Below, one piece after another: positions 54,405 through 64,000 of a stretch of 64,000 nucleotides of DNA. The translations under genes were made by a program, and so were the position numbers. The notes under the pieces are model-generated. The model ran no database searches. It saw only the letters and a program-made list of their open reading frames with translations, and was not told the DNA's origin. Numbering within the stretch: position 1 is the first letter of the stretch; every line of letters starts with the position of its first letter. This DNA comes from Diphasiastrum complanatum (taxonomy: Eukaryota > Streptophyta > Lycopodiopsida > Lycopodiales > Lycopodiaceae). The stretch is from the NCBI GenBank assembly GCA_029204225.1, contig CM055104.1, positions 51,115,457 to 51,179,456 of the forward strand, read 5' to 3'.

Positions 54405-54788
54405 ATGGTGAGCATGGCGGCTTGTATATCCTCCTTCTCATGCTTCTCTACCCTCTCGTCGCTGCGCCTTCCCTCGCGGAGCAGTGGGCGCAGCTCATTT
54501 CCCCCCCCTGCAGCCTTTCCCATGTCCATCACATGCTCATCCCGCCCACAGAAGAAGGCCACAGCTCACCATGTCAAGACTCGCCCCAAAAAGCACAACC
54601 CCTACGACAAGAATCGCAAAGGACCCACCAAATACCCTCGTCTGCCCAAGCCGCCCCCCGTATGGAGCCTTGACACCTCTGATGTTGATCTCATCACCCC
54701 TCCGGCAGCCTCACAGGAGCAGCAACAAACAGCAGCAGCCCAGGAACAGCCACTTCTAGGTCAAACTCAAGAGCATTCGAATGTCTAG
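54405..54788 (+). CDS. PSRP6: Plastid-specific 50S ribosomal protein 6 (PSRP6/cL38), nuclear-encoded
   Basis: The gene encodes a single-exon 127-residue protein. Residues 1-43 are Ser/Arg/Ala-rich with few acids, a chloroplast transit peptide. The mature part begins CSSRPQKKATAHHVKTRPKK, the diagnostic core of PSRP6, a small basic protein of the chloroplast large ribosomal subunit. After the core it reads NPYDKNRKGPTKYPRLPKPPPVWS, which differs from the TQPWD...RRPTVYxPLPPLPxEW pattern I know from flowering plants, then a Gln/Ala-rich tail longer than usual. The frame has no breaks. The start is chosen as the first Met after the GA leader; Met-4 is an alternative. The gene lies just downstream of the LTR of F. 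Confidence 0.85.
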   Translation: MVSMAACISSFSCFSTLSSLRLPSRSSGRSSFPPPAAFPMSITCSSRPQKKATAHHVKTRPKKHNPYDKNRKGPTKYPRLPKPPPVWSLDTSDVDLITPPAASQEQQQTAAAQEQPLLGQTQEHSNV

Positions 54789-54854
54789 GAAGAGGTACTC
54801 TTGCACCCACTCGTTTTACTTTTCTATGTGGATTTCGGATTGTTTGCATTATGG

Positions 54855-54998
54855 GTCTAGGATTGATTGCATATAGGGATTCAGATTTTAAGATTGACTG
54901 CATTGCATGTAACGGTTTAGGGCTTAAGATTGAGTGCATGTAAGACATTAGGATTTAAGATAGATTGCATATAAGAGTTTAGGGTTTAAGATTGATGA
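54855..54998 (+). repeat. Degenerate tandem repeat, 32-37 bp, downstream of PSRP6
   Basis: About five units with the pattern TTTAGGNTTTAAGATTGANTGCAT followed by a short spacer, containing telomere-like TTTAGGG words. It lies in the 3' flank of PSRP6, probably in the 3' UTR. Confidence 0.75.
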
Positions 54999-55755
54999 CA
55001 TTGGCATTGGCTTCTTCTTTGTGCTTTAATTCTTTGATTCCCTGAGAATTGATGCTCCTAACTGTGGATGATGATATATTTGAGTAGTTATGAGAAGAGA
55101 AGCTTGTTTTGATGTTAATAAAGAAGAGGGTGGCCTCCTTTTGCAACATGTGCAGCACAAAGTACGGTTGGGTTTTTGACAAGATGGCTCTTTGTTTGTA
55201 CTCTGAGCAGAAATAGCTGCTGGTTGAGTTGATTGATCAATGCGACGCCCTTTCTGCTACAATAATAAGCTGTTTCAATGTGATCCCTTATCCCCTTTTT
55301 GTGTTGCGTGTTTGTAATTGGTGCCTTTATGTACCACGACACCCTTCCAGTGCTTGTAGAAGCAGAGTGCACTTTATACTTCTCTACTCTGGTATGGCAT
55401 TAATTAGGTTTCTCAAGCATGCCCTTTTCATATGTGACACTTGTTTCATCCAACTCCTTGTATGTGGAGATTGTGCTAGTTTGACAGGAAACCCCATAAG
55501 GATTCAAATCTTATCTTCTTCACTTGGTATTAGAGCCGAGTTGCGTTGCACATTGAATCACTATCGTCCACACATAATATAAGGGAGAAACTACGCTCTA
55601 CATTAGCCAAAAGACTTCCTAGGTGTTGCATCAAGGCATTATAAGATTCTAAGTTGTAAGCATTTCTAGACTGTAGACACACCTAAGGGAATGTGAAAAA
55701 ATACTAGACTATAACAATGTGCATGAGTAGAAGTCGTCAATTTGGCACTTATGAG
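54999..55755. other. Intergenic, between PSRP6 and hAT right copy
   Basis: A TAATAAAG near 55115 could serve as a polyadenylation signal for PSRP6. A TTGGTATTAGAGCC near 55526 resembles a primer-binding site, but no LTR was recognised beside it. No gene found. Confidence 0.45.
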
Positions 55756-56259
55756 CATAGAATTAATGAACCGTGTACGGTTCGCCACGGTTTCCGAGAT
55801 CCGTACGGTTCTCAGAAAATTTAACTTGGAACCGTGGTGAACCCCGTACAAATAATTAATCAATTATTTAATTAATTTTTGTTTTTCCCACCCCCAAAAA
55901 TAGCCCAAAAAAATGCCAAAAAAAGCAGATCTGTAGGGAGCTTAGATTATTTAGTTCAAATTATTGAATGGGCTTTTTTTTTAACTACCCATCCCCAAAA
56001 ACGGCCCCATAAAAAGGCCAAAAAAGTTGAAAAAATACCCAAATTGTTAAGAGAGAGAGGGAGCGAGAGGGGGGGAGGCTATCATAGTAAACCATTTCAT
56101 CAGTGTACACAATGCACATCAACTAGCCATCCATCTGGAAACCAAGTGAGATTATAATCTCATCATATAGAGCCCTCCACATACGGTTGGGGTCTGACTT
56201 CAAAAATACACAGTGTGAATGAAACAAAAATGAACAACATGACAACATCTACAACATGT

Positions 56260-56647
56260 CCTCAAGATGCCTTTGTGGCATTCAGATCATCAAAATCATC
56301 TAACTCATCCTCCTCTGTCACAGCCTGACTGAAGTCATGTAAAACCTCTCCCTTAATTTGTGACCCTGACAAGCCACATTTTGGGTGGGTTGGGACCCCT
56401 ATCTATAGGCAACTGTGTGCCGATTTTACCATTAATAGCCTGCACACCATCCATCCCTCCCACTATGGCACAATCATTTTCACCCTCTACTATATCCCTT
56501 GCACAAGCGTCCTGTGCCATATGGTCAACATCCCCAACATGTGCTGCATCCACCTTCTCTTTCTCATGCTATATATTCTCTGGTAATGGATTAGGTCGAT
56601 ACACATCCTGCTCTAGTAGATCTGGCTCATACATCCCTGCCATCATA
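56260..56647 (-). pseudogene. C-terminal tail of the right hAT transposase
   Basis: From the gypsy insertion the frame continues MAGMYEPDLLEQDVYRPNPL, EKVDAAHVGDVDHMAQDACA, EGENDCAIVGGMDGVQ, then after a stop the eroded acidic ending. It replaces the AT-hook-like tail seen in the left copy, while flanking sequence is shared, so the two copies differ by a block exchange. No known motif. Confidence 0.6.
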
Positions 56648-57565
56648 TGTTGTAAAGTTGACTCGGGTGCGCCCAGCGTGCCCTGTAAGACTCTAAGGGG
56701 TGACACTCCCTAAGGTCCCAGAGCAAGTTAGAATGTCAAGGACTGAGCCTCCGACCTGTGGTGAGCCAGTCAAGTAGTCACAAGTCATGAGCTAGCTCTG
56801 GAGCTCGAGTCATGGCCTAGTTAGGAAGCAAGTTGATTTTGCTGCCGGGACGGCTCCCGGGACCTATGTCCGGGAGCCAGACTGATTCTGCCAGGCTTGC
56901 CAGGCTTAATCAGCAAAATAAAAACTAAGTCCTAAAAAGCATGCTTTACCAGAAAGCACTATATTTCAGGACATAGGGGGTGCGCCAAATCACACCAGAA
57001 CTATAGGGGGAGTATGGCAGACAGAAACTTGGGCAGCTCAACCAGCGCCAGGAATCCAGTCGCCAGGTCTCAGCTCCCTCTACCAGCACGAGCCAGGCAC
57101 AATGCCCAGCATGTGTTGGTGGCCCCGAGACCAGTCAGTCTATGTATGAATATAATCTCTTCCAAATTTAATAAAGTTGATCCTTGGGGATGATTACCAT
57201 TTCGGTTTCGCCTCCAGGATTGGTCCAAGTGGAAGGACCCTTACTACAACCTTTTTGCGTCGCCGCTGTCCAAGGGTTCACGTCACCGACGTGTGGCTCG
57301 CCGCTATGCCAATTGGTCAGTTTGGCGACCACTATTCCTTGGGTTTCGTGTGTGGCTTGTCTTTGCCTTTGGTTACCTTTTGGGGACGGATTCTGAGTTG
57401 GCTTTCGGGTTGGTTGGGATTCCTGTTTTGTTAAGTCTGAATGGTTAAGCTTGTTACGTTTCTAAGTTGGCTTTTACGTAAGTGCATGATGGATGAATGT
57501 TAGACTTAAGCATGTGTTGGGGAAACCGCTTAAGTCCCAGCGCCCTTTGAGGCGCCGACGCAACA
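56648..57565 (+). repeat. 5' LTR of gypsy element I (918 bp)
   Basis: It starts TGTTGTAAAG and ends GACGCAACA, preceded by TCATA (56643-56647), which matches TCATC after the other end (60326-60330) at four of five bases. It contains a TTTAATAAAG-like word near 57165. It is followed by the primer-binding site. Confidence 0.82.
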
Positions 57566-57567
57566 TG

Positions 57568-57579
57568 TGGTATCAGAGT
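57568..57579 (+). other. Primer-binding site of gypsy I
   Basis: TGGTATCAGAGT two bases after the LTR end, an initiator-Met-type site. Confidence 0.85.
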
Positions 57580-57649
57580 CGACTAGCCGGTCAGCTACGC
57601 AAGTCTCATAGGGATGGTCACTTTTTGGGATTTGTCAGGACAACCGTTG

Positions 57650-58045
57650 TGCAAGGTGCTGCCCACAGTGTAAGCACGAGTGCGTCCACGGTCGGGGTGG
57701 TCGGCAGAACGAGGGACTTGATAAGGCAAGGTGCTGCCCTTGAGGTGTAAGCACGGTCAGTTCCCGTGGTTCGGGCCTGGCGCTGTCTGCACGTAGGATA
57801 GATGAGGCAATGTGCTGTCATTAGGTTGGTGAAAGCACGGTCTGCGCCTTGTGGGGTGCGGGGTGACATATTCGAACTGTACGGGTTGACCATTGATACA
57901 AAGATGCTGCTCGAATTCGGGTGTAAAGCACGGGTGGTTAGCTGCCGGTGCGGGATAGCTGCCGATCGTTTAGCTATAAGGGCTATCGACCAAAAAGTGG
58001 TGGGGCGTGACTGAGGCAATGTGCTGCTTAATGGTGAAAGCACAG
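57650..58045 (+). repeat. Five GTGCT...AGCAC stem-loops in the leader of gypsy I
   Basis: Related modules of the form GGCAAKGTGCTG...AAGCACGG at 57656-57677, 57731-57754, 57812-57838, 57905-57931 (ATGCT variant) and 58021-58043. Each has complementary GTGCT/AGCAC arms with a 12-18 base loop, spaced about 75-115 bp. Confidence 0.75.
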
Positions 58046-58259
58046 ATGGTTGGATGGATGTTTCCCCGTGGGCTAATACTGTGATAGATTTGTGTGGGCG
58101 CGGCTAGGCAAAGGTCCTACGTCCGGTCTCAAGGGGAACGTGGCTTGAGAGGAATCCTCTGTGTTTGCTTTGGTTGGTATGTTCGTTTGTGGTGTGCTTT
58201 TTGGACCTGAATAACCCCTGGTTCCTTAATTTCTTCCAGTTGACTTGATCTAGTTGGGA

Positions 58260-58630
58260 GTTGAAAGAGGAGTTTACATTTGTGGGTGGACGACACACAA
58301 GTATGGAAAGGAGCTTCCATGGGGCAACCCCCAAGTTTGGTTCGAGATTATTATTCCTATCTGGAAAGATAGCGGGGAGGCAGTCAAATTTCATGATCGA
58401 CTCCGGAGCTTCACATAACTATATTTCAAGGAGCGTAGTGGAACAGTTTAGCTTGCCGACCAGGAATGTGACATCAACGCTCAAGCTAGAAACAGCAAAG
58501 GGAGACTGGATGCAGACAAAGCAACATTGAATATCCCGGTGCAGATTGAGAGATGGAAGGCTAAACTTAGCTCTCTGATTTTAGAGATGGATGCCTTTGA
58601 TGTAATTTTGGGCCTCCCCTGGAGGAATTT
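58260..58630 (+). pseudogene. Gypsy I protease
   Basis: The frame reads SNFMIDSGASHNYISRSVVEQF (catalytic DSG intact near 58395), and after a shift TLNIPVQIERWKAK and [12 protein letters not shown]. No gag precedes it. Directly after GLPW the sequence jumps to [11 protein letters not shown] of the polymerase, skipping the usual linker, so a deletion joined them. Confidence 0.75.
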
Positions 58631-59684
58631 AGCGATGTGTTTCCGGAAGAACTCCTAGCTAAGTTACCTCCTCGAAGACCAGTGGACCATAAGATTGAGT
58701 TGGTACCAGGAACAGAACCAACTTCACGAGCACCCTATAGGATGTCCCAAGAAGAGTTGGTGGAACTGAAACGACAACTTGGTGAATTAATAGACAAAGG
58801 ATTCATTAGACCCAGTGCTTCACCTTTTGGAGCCGCAGTGTTATTCGTGGAAAAGGCGGACAAGACCCTGCGGATGTGTGTGGATTACCGCATGCTCAAC
58901 AAAGGTACCATCAAGAACAAGTACCCCATGCCTAGAATTGATGACCTGTTCGACCAGCTCAAACATGCCAGATATTTTAGCCGAATAGATCTTAGATCTG
59001 GATATCACCAAATTCGAATAGCTAAAGGCGATGAGCACAAAACGGCTCTTCGAACACGGTATGGGAGCCACGAATTCAGGGTGATGTCGTTCGGTCTAAC
59101 AAACGCACCAGCCACTTTTTGCACGTTGATGAACAACATTTTTCAAGACTGCTTAGATGAATTTGTCATTGTGTACATCGACGACATCTTGGTGTTTAGT
59201 CGTAGCCTCAAAGATCACATTAAACATTTAAGGACGGTCCTCCAACGACTAAGGAAGAATAGCTTGTTCGCGAAAAGAGAGAAATGTGAGTTTGTGGTAG
59301 AGAAAGCTGATTTCCTTGGACATGTTATAGGCTACGGACGAATTCGGATGGATCCTAAGAAGATCAAGACTATCTTGGATTGGCTGGCTCCTAAAACTGT
59401 TCACGACATCAAATCCTTTGTGGGGTTATGTAACTTTTACAGGAGATTCATTGAGGCTTTTAGCAAAATTGTGGCATCCACTGTTGGAGCAGACCAAGAC
59501 TCATCTAAAGACCACATGGACACCGGAATGCGAAGCAGCGTTTCAAGAACTAAAACGACGAATCACTCAAGAACCCATCCTTGCCTTACCGGACTTTAGT
59601 AAACCTTTCGAAATACATACAAACGCGTCGAACTTTGCTATTGGGGCCGTGTTGATGCAAGAAGGAAAACCTGTTGCAAAATAA
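58622..59684 (+). pseudogene. Gypsy I reverse transcriptase and RNase H start
   Basis: Long clean frame (58637-59480): [100 protein letters not shown] (YIDD active site near 59175) and [18 protein letters not shown] shift near 59475 leads to [17 protein letters not shown] and then RNase H, HTNASNFAIGAVLMQEGKPVA, with the first catalytic Asp changed to Asn. Resembles the chromovirus branch (Reina-like) in these blocks. Everything after is deleted into the LTR. Confidence 0.87.
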
Positions 59685-60325
59685 AAATTAAGTCCTAAAA
59701 AGCGTGCTTTACCAGAAAGCATTATATTTCAGGACAGAGGGGGTGTGCCGAATCACACCAGAACTATAGGGGTTGTCCGGCAGACAGAAACTTGGGCAGC
59801 TCAACCAGCGCCAAGGAATCGAGTCGCCAGGTCTCAGCTCCCTCTACCATCACGAGCCAGACACAATGCTCAACACGTGTTGGTGGCCCCGAGACCAGTC
59901 ACTCTATGTATGAATGTAACCTCTTTCAAATTTAATAAAGTTGATCCTTGGGGATGATTACCATTTCGGTTTTGCCTCCGAGACCCAAGTGGAAGGACCC
60001 TTACTACAACCTTTTTGCGTCGCCGGTGTCCAAGGGTCCACGTCACCGACGTGTGGCTCGCCGCTATGCCAATTGGTCAGTTTGGCGACCACTATGCCTT
60101 GGGTTTCGTGTGTGGCTTGTCTTTGCCTTTGGTTACCTTTTGGGGACGGATTTTGAGTTGGCTTTCGGGTTGGTTGGGATTCCAGTTTTCTTAAGTCTGA
60201 ATGGTTAAGCTTGTTACGTTTCTAAGTTGGCTTTTATGTAAGTGCATGATGGATGAATGTTAGACTTAAGCGCGTGTTGGGGAAACCGCTCAAGTCCCAG
60301 CGCCCTTTGAGGCGCCGATGCAACA
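59676..60325 (+). repeat. 3' LTR of gypsy I, 5' truncated (650 bp)
   Basis: It matches 56913-57565 and ends GATGCAACA, followed by TCATC. The first 265 bases of the LTR are missing. The junction with RNase H falls at GCAAAATAAAAA, which also occurs in the full LTR, so the deletion used short homology. Confidence 0.85.
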
Positions 60326-60330
60326 TCATC

Positions 60331-61160
60331 CTCTGTAATCGATCATCCTCCAGGCCATAGTCTATGTCTGCCTCAAGCTCTGCCTCAAGCTCTGCCTCAG
60401 CCATGGTCTCCAACCCTGGAGCTAGAATACCAAATCAACATCATCATCCTCCTCATCCTCCTCATCAACACCCATGCCCCTACCTGTCCCCTGGCCAACA
60501 TTTGTATCTTGATCATGACCCACTCTGGAGTTTGTCCATCAATAATCGTCTAACCCGCAACATCTCTCTCTCTGTCTCTGCCGCAATGTCAGCAGCAACA
60601 TCAGCCCTCGGCATGGGTGCGGTGGAATTAGTGGGATCATCAACGCCTAGTAAATAATCCGAAGGCAAAACCTCTAGAAGGTCCACAATAGATGCAAGTC
60701 TGTCACTCAACCTTGCATTGGTGTTGCAAAAAACCAGCCATGTCATCTGTCCAATAGAAAGGCGATTACGCCTTTTCGTGTGGATCAATGAAAATGTGCT
60801 CCAGTTGCGCTCGCATACACTCTGGAGGAACAATCCTTTTGACAATCATAAAATTCAAAAAAGCGCATTAGTTGATTTCATCCATTTAACACCCATTTTT
60901 TATCACATAGAATTTGGTGTGTAAAGAAATACCCGTGACAGCACTCACAAGGCCAGCTTTTGTAGAGTTGGGCATGCATAACCATAGAGGTTCCACCAAG
61001 TCACCGCTCTCTCCCGTTTGCTGGGATTCAGCGCCGCGTGATAGCCAAACACACCAACCTGCCTCTTGAAGGCAATGTACTGTGTCTCAACATCATCTAT
61101 GTCAGTGAAGTGTCTGGCACCTCCATCCAAGTATCTCAACCAATCCAAACCTAGCTCCAT
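60331..61160 (-). pseudogene. Right hAT transposase: dimerisation domain and intron
   Basis: Minus strand: the domain near 61160-60945 (LDWLRYLDGGARHFTDIDDVETQ), a retained probable intron (60940-60849), then CERNWSTFSLIHTKRRN and LVFCNTNARLSDRLASI, a textbook hAT C-terminal dimerisation block, better preserved than in the left copy. It is followed by an acidic linker with a GAGGCA-type short repeat near 60370-60400, up to the gypsy insertion. Confidence 0.82.
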
Positions 61161-62196
61161 GTCTGATGCCTACCGCTCAGATAGCCACATGGGGTGCAAC
61201 AGGTGGGCAACATCGTGAATCGGCCTATGGAACCAATTCCACCTGCGCTCCCAGATGTCCTGCAACACCACCATCCAATCATGTCCATGAACTCATAGAT
61301 AAGGCCCATAGTGCTGCCCTCAATGTCAACTAACCGCAAAACATGGTAGAACGAACTCATCATAGATGTAATGCTCTCAGCCGAATGCCAAAAATTATCG
61401 TCAAATACAATCCTCAAAAATCTCAAACCATCAGTCCTACTGGAGAAAGGCAGCTCCCTAAATGCAGCACTAGTGGCCATGTGTCTGAGTTGATGTCTGA
61501 CTCTAATAAGCCTATGCATGACAATCAGGTCGAATGCAAAACGTGTGGGAGCTGGTTTCTTCAGATCAAGTGAAGTAAAGGTGCGGAATAGGGCGAGGGC
61601 ATGCCTCTTCCGGGTGATAAATGTCACCACGACAAGGGCCATATCAACTATCGTGCGGATCCAGGGCAAGCGGTCAATATCCCTTAGTATAAGATCAATG
61701 TTATGTGCAGCACAGGAGTCCATTACTTGCGTTGTCGGTGACAACCTGCACTATGTTGGTAGGGCCAACCTCTTCTATAACCTCACTGATGATATCGAAC
61801 ATAAACTGTCCGTCAATGACCATCCCACCTCTACTAGCATCAATGGCCCGATAAAACATAGTGCTCATGCAGCAAGACACCAGTATGCTTATCACTGGCC
61901 GACGACGGGTGTCACTTTAGCCATCAGACATGATCGAGCACCCATAACTCTCCCTGGCCCATCTTAAGAGGCATCATCTGTGTGGTGAGCTCCTCTACCC
62001 TGGATGTAAGGTGGGTGGTACGGATAGCCTCAGCCATGGGTGGCCTGAAATGTGGAGCTGCAACAGCAACTGTAGCTATAGCCCTCTTGAAGGGCTCCGT
62101 GTCAACAATGGCAAATGGCAGGTTTAGCTCATAGATCATGTTTGCCAAAGCCTGTTGGGCCTCTACCTCGAGATGGGACTGAAAAGACTCCCCCAT
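61151..62196 (-). pseudogene. Right hAT transposase: DUF659 and RNase-H-like region
   Basis: Minus strand: EAQQALANMIYELNLPFAI and RPPMAEAIRTTHLTSRVEEL (62190-61970), then CSIMSDG-TAA-SD at about 61940-61915, MFDIISEVIEEVG, VVTDNAS, CAAHNIDLILRDIDRLPWIR, PTRFAFDLIVMHRLIRVRHQL, LRFLRIVFDDNFW and STMGLIYEFMDMI. The stop stands where DUF659 has Trp, as in the left copy. A later shift around 61260 ends the frame. Confidence 0.82.
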
Positions 62197-63215
62197 GGAC
62201 TATTGTCTATACTGGGAGCTGCGAGACGATCTATTGGAGGATGCCCTAGTGCGGTAAGCACTCCTACGAGGAGCAGGAGGAGGTATGTCAGTGGCAGGGG
62301 TGTGTCGAGGCTGGGGGGGAAACTGGGCCTGAGGGGGTTGTTGCGGCTGTGGGGGATGGTGGGGCTGTTGAGATGGTGTTGAAGAAGCTCCAAAAGAACC
62401 AGCCTCACCATGCTGTCTATCATCACCATCCTCATCATTAGAGTCTAAATCATCCTGATGTGTGGGGAAAGTGGATGGTATGTCCTGGGTGTCCTGTGAG
62501 AGACCATCTGGTGCCGACTCAGAGCGAAGAAATTAGAATGTCTGCGCTGGGCCATCTGAGTGACCGCAGGAGGACACTGTGGAAATGCACCCATTGGAAT
62601 AGATGCAGTAGAAGGAGGGGTGAGACGTGGTGCAGTGGGCTGTGGTGGTGCGGTAGGACATGGTGCAGTGGGTTGAGGAACAAGTGGTGGATGTGCATCA
62701 GGCTACGGGGGAGGAGCAGGAACATGAGGTTGAGGAGGACGTGGTGGTGGTGGACGAGGAGCTGGTGGATCCCGTGGGGTGGATGACACTACTGCATATA
62801 TATCAGGATCTAGTGACATCCCGGCCTGCGTCAATCGTGCTCCGTATATGTCAATGAGCCTACAACGCTCTTGAGCAGGCATGTGTGGACAAGGGAGGGA
62901 GCCTAAGCGTTTGCCATCACCCTTGACATCACCAAGGAGATGGCCTTTCAGCCTAGTGAGAGTGCTGACAAAACGAGCATGACAAAACCTACAGGTCCAT
63001 CTACGCGTCCCAGACCGAATGTCAGACCTAACAAACTCGGGGTCTTGGTCTACCTCACCCCATAGCTCAGGCATATCTCCTGCGACGGTATAAGATACAG
63101 GAAGTACAGAAGTGAAGTACTGAACAAGTGCAAGAAAAAACAAATGAGTTACCGTTTGGTTCCTGGATAAGTGGATATGCGCTCCCACACAATGCAATGA
63201 ACCTGGGAATGCCAA
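62197..63215 (-). pseudogene. Right hAT transposase: BED zinc finger and Pro-rich linker
   Basis: On the minus strand the finger runs from about 63080: MPELWGEVDQDPEFVRSDIR, WTCRFCHARF, LTRLKGHLLG and LPCPHMPAQERCRLIDIYGA. It is followed by a Pro-rich stretch to 62703 and a second Pro/Ser-rich part to 62200. The finger is intact here and would bind DNA. Compared with the left copy the reading frame is open upstream to 63215, though conserved sequence begins near the second Met. Confidence 0.83.
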
Positions 63216-63699
63216 CCCTGAACCCTATCAGGCTAAACCCCTAAACCTCTAGGAAAGGCCCTCCATAATGCAAAAAACCTGTTTTTTGCTCCAAAACTTA
63301 ACCTAAACCCTAACATTCTCTTTCTAGATAGGATGGTACAGTCTCTCTCTAGACTGTCCCAATCTCTCTCTATGATCCGAAATGCCTAGACCCTAAAAAT
63401 AAACCAGTTTGCATGAGGGAATGTTAAAAAACCTGATTTTTGACCAAAAAAAGCACACCTACAACTAAACCCTAATTTCCTCTCTCTATAGAGGCCACTA
63501 CAGTCTCTCTCTACCCTGCCCTCTTCTCTCTCATCAATCTGAGCAAACCTCTCTCTCAAACCAAAGCGCCCCCTCTCTCAATTTGTACCACAACAAATGT
63601 GAAATGAGGGACAAAAAACGAGCATTGAGGGGTTTTGGGGGGAAATGAATAAATAAATAAATATGAGTCATATTGTAAACATTGAATAGCTTGCTTCAA

Positions 63700-64000
63700 A
63701 TGATGAAGCAAATCAGTTTAGGAGTGCAAACGCAATGAAAAAAGAGTACAAGTCCATAATGAGAAATGGGAGACGGGAACTAGTGGACTAACTAGCAAAA
63801 AAGTTATTGGTTGTAAGTGTGTCTACAAGGTTAAATGCAAGCAGATGGATCTCTTGTCAATTACAAAGACAAGTTAGTACTGAAAGGTTATTGACAAGAG
63901 ATATGTATTGATTCTTATGAGTTTTTTGCTCCAATTGCTAAGTTATGTAATATGAACGTTGTTACAAGTTTATGCATGCATTAATTGATATGAAGCCTAT
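63700..64000 (+). pseudogene. Copia reverse-transcriptase fragment, cut by window end
   Basis: The frame near 63735 reads AMKKEYKSIMRNGRRELVD, a stop, VIGCKCVYKVKCK, then in shifted frames DGSLVNYKDKLVLKGY and FAPIAKLCNMNVVTSLCMH. These are the fingers-to-palm blocks of a copia polymerase with many changes (for example KARLVAK to KDKLVLK). It belongs to none of the elements above. Confidence 0.68.

Larger units (their letters stand above)
55756..63660 (-). mobile_element. hAT-superfamily transposon, right copy (5' end truncated)
   Basis: The 3' end is preserved: CATAGAA at 55756 followed by the same ACGGTTC-rich subterminal region as the left copy. Internally it has the same gene order as the left copy, in reverse orientation. 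At about 63660 homology with the left element stops about 90 bp short of where its 5' terminal repeat should lie, so that end is deleted or replaced. A gypsy element (56648-60325) is nested inside. The stretch CTTATGAG (55748-55755) would be one target duplication. Confidence 0.8.

Noticed and set aside
55520-55540. Primer-binding-site-like TTGGTATTAGAGCC
   Set aside because: No LTR end or internal element sequence could be recognised next to it.
63650-63667. AATATGAG as partner of the CTTATGAG duplication for the right hAT copy
   Set aside because: Only six of eight bases agree and the terminal repeat is missing, so chance is as likely.
1-64000. tRNA and rRNA genes
   Set aside because: Looked for T-loop and anticodon-arm patterns and conserved rRNA stretches on both strands; none was convincing.

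Overview
This window is nuclear DNA of a land plant. The evidence is two plant-type host genes with intact reading frames (a three-exon choline-transporter-like membrane protein and the nuclear gene for a plastid-specific ribosomal protein with a transit peptide), GT-AG introns, a telo-box next to a TATA-like element, and dense nested LTR retrotransposons primed from initiator-Met-type sites. The species cannot be fixed from sequence alone. The plastid protein is divergent outside its core, which is a weak hint of a lineage away from the common crops.

Left part (1-13.5 kb). A gene on the minus strand (941-12165) encodes a 605-residue CTL/SLC44-family transporter. Its exons join in phase, and its first intron is 9.2 kb. 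That intron holds a complete but dead hAT (BED/DUF659) transposon (3166-8138) with short terminal inverted repeats and an 8-bp target duplication. The transposon itself carries a 516-bp solo-LTR-like insertion with a perfect 5-bp duplication. A diverged solo-LTR-like repeat lies near the exon 1 donor.

Middle left (13.5-31 kb). This is old retrotransposon debris: a worn minus-strand Ty3/gypsy copy (about 14.7-19.4 kb, with an FLDD reverse-transcriptase remnant), a perfectly bounded 575-bp hAT-type MITE (19535-20109), a plus-strand gypsy gag-protease fragment (about 20.4-23.3 kb), and minus-strand copia fragments J (23.3-24.1 kb) and A (24.1-27.06 kb). After these come a chromodomain scrap, an LTR in inverted orientation to the LTR of A, and an unrecognised ORF-bearing internal region (27.3-29.1 kb).

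Centre (31-54.1 kb). This is a nest whose order can be read from target duplications. Element F (gag only, no pol seen) has LTRs at 40835-41520 (its first bases lost) and 53408-54135. Copia D (minus) jumped into the 5' LTR of F. A solo LTR (E, 38551-39706) landed on the gag start codon of D. A full-length copia C of the same family (32102-38423, plus) landed inside the gag of D. Copia G (about 46.2-51.87 kb, minus) sits inside F. F also carries a roughly 2-kb array of a TGTGCGAGTCATTTT-like word. The LTRs of C have absorbed a second copy of the primer-binding site.

Right part (54.1-64 kb). The plastid ribosomal protein gene PSRP6 (54405-54788, plus) starts only 270 bp after the 3' LTR of F. 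A second hAT copy (55756 to about 63660, minus) follows. It shares a stop codon at the same conserved position as the left copy and has a different C-terminal tail. It is split by a shrunken Ty3/gypsy element (56648-60325) whose leader has five GTGCT...AGCAC stem-loops. A copia reverse-transcriptase fragment runs off the right edge.

Only the transporter and PSRP6 look functional. Everything else is mobile DNA in various stages of decay.
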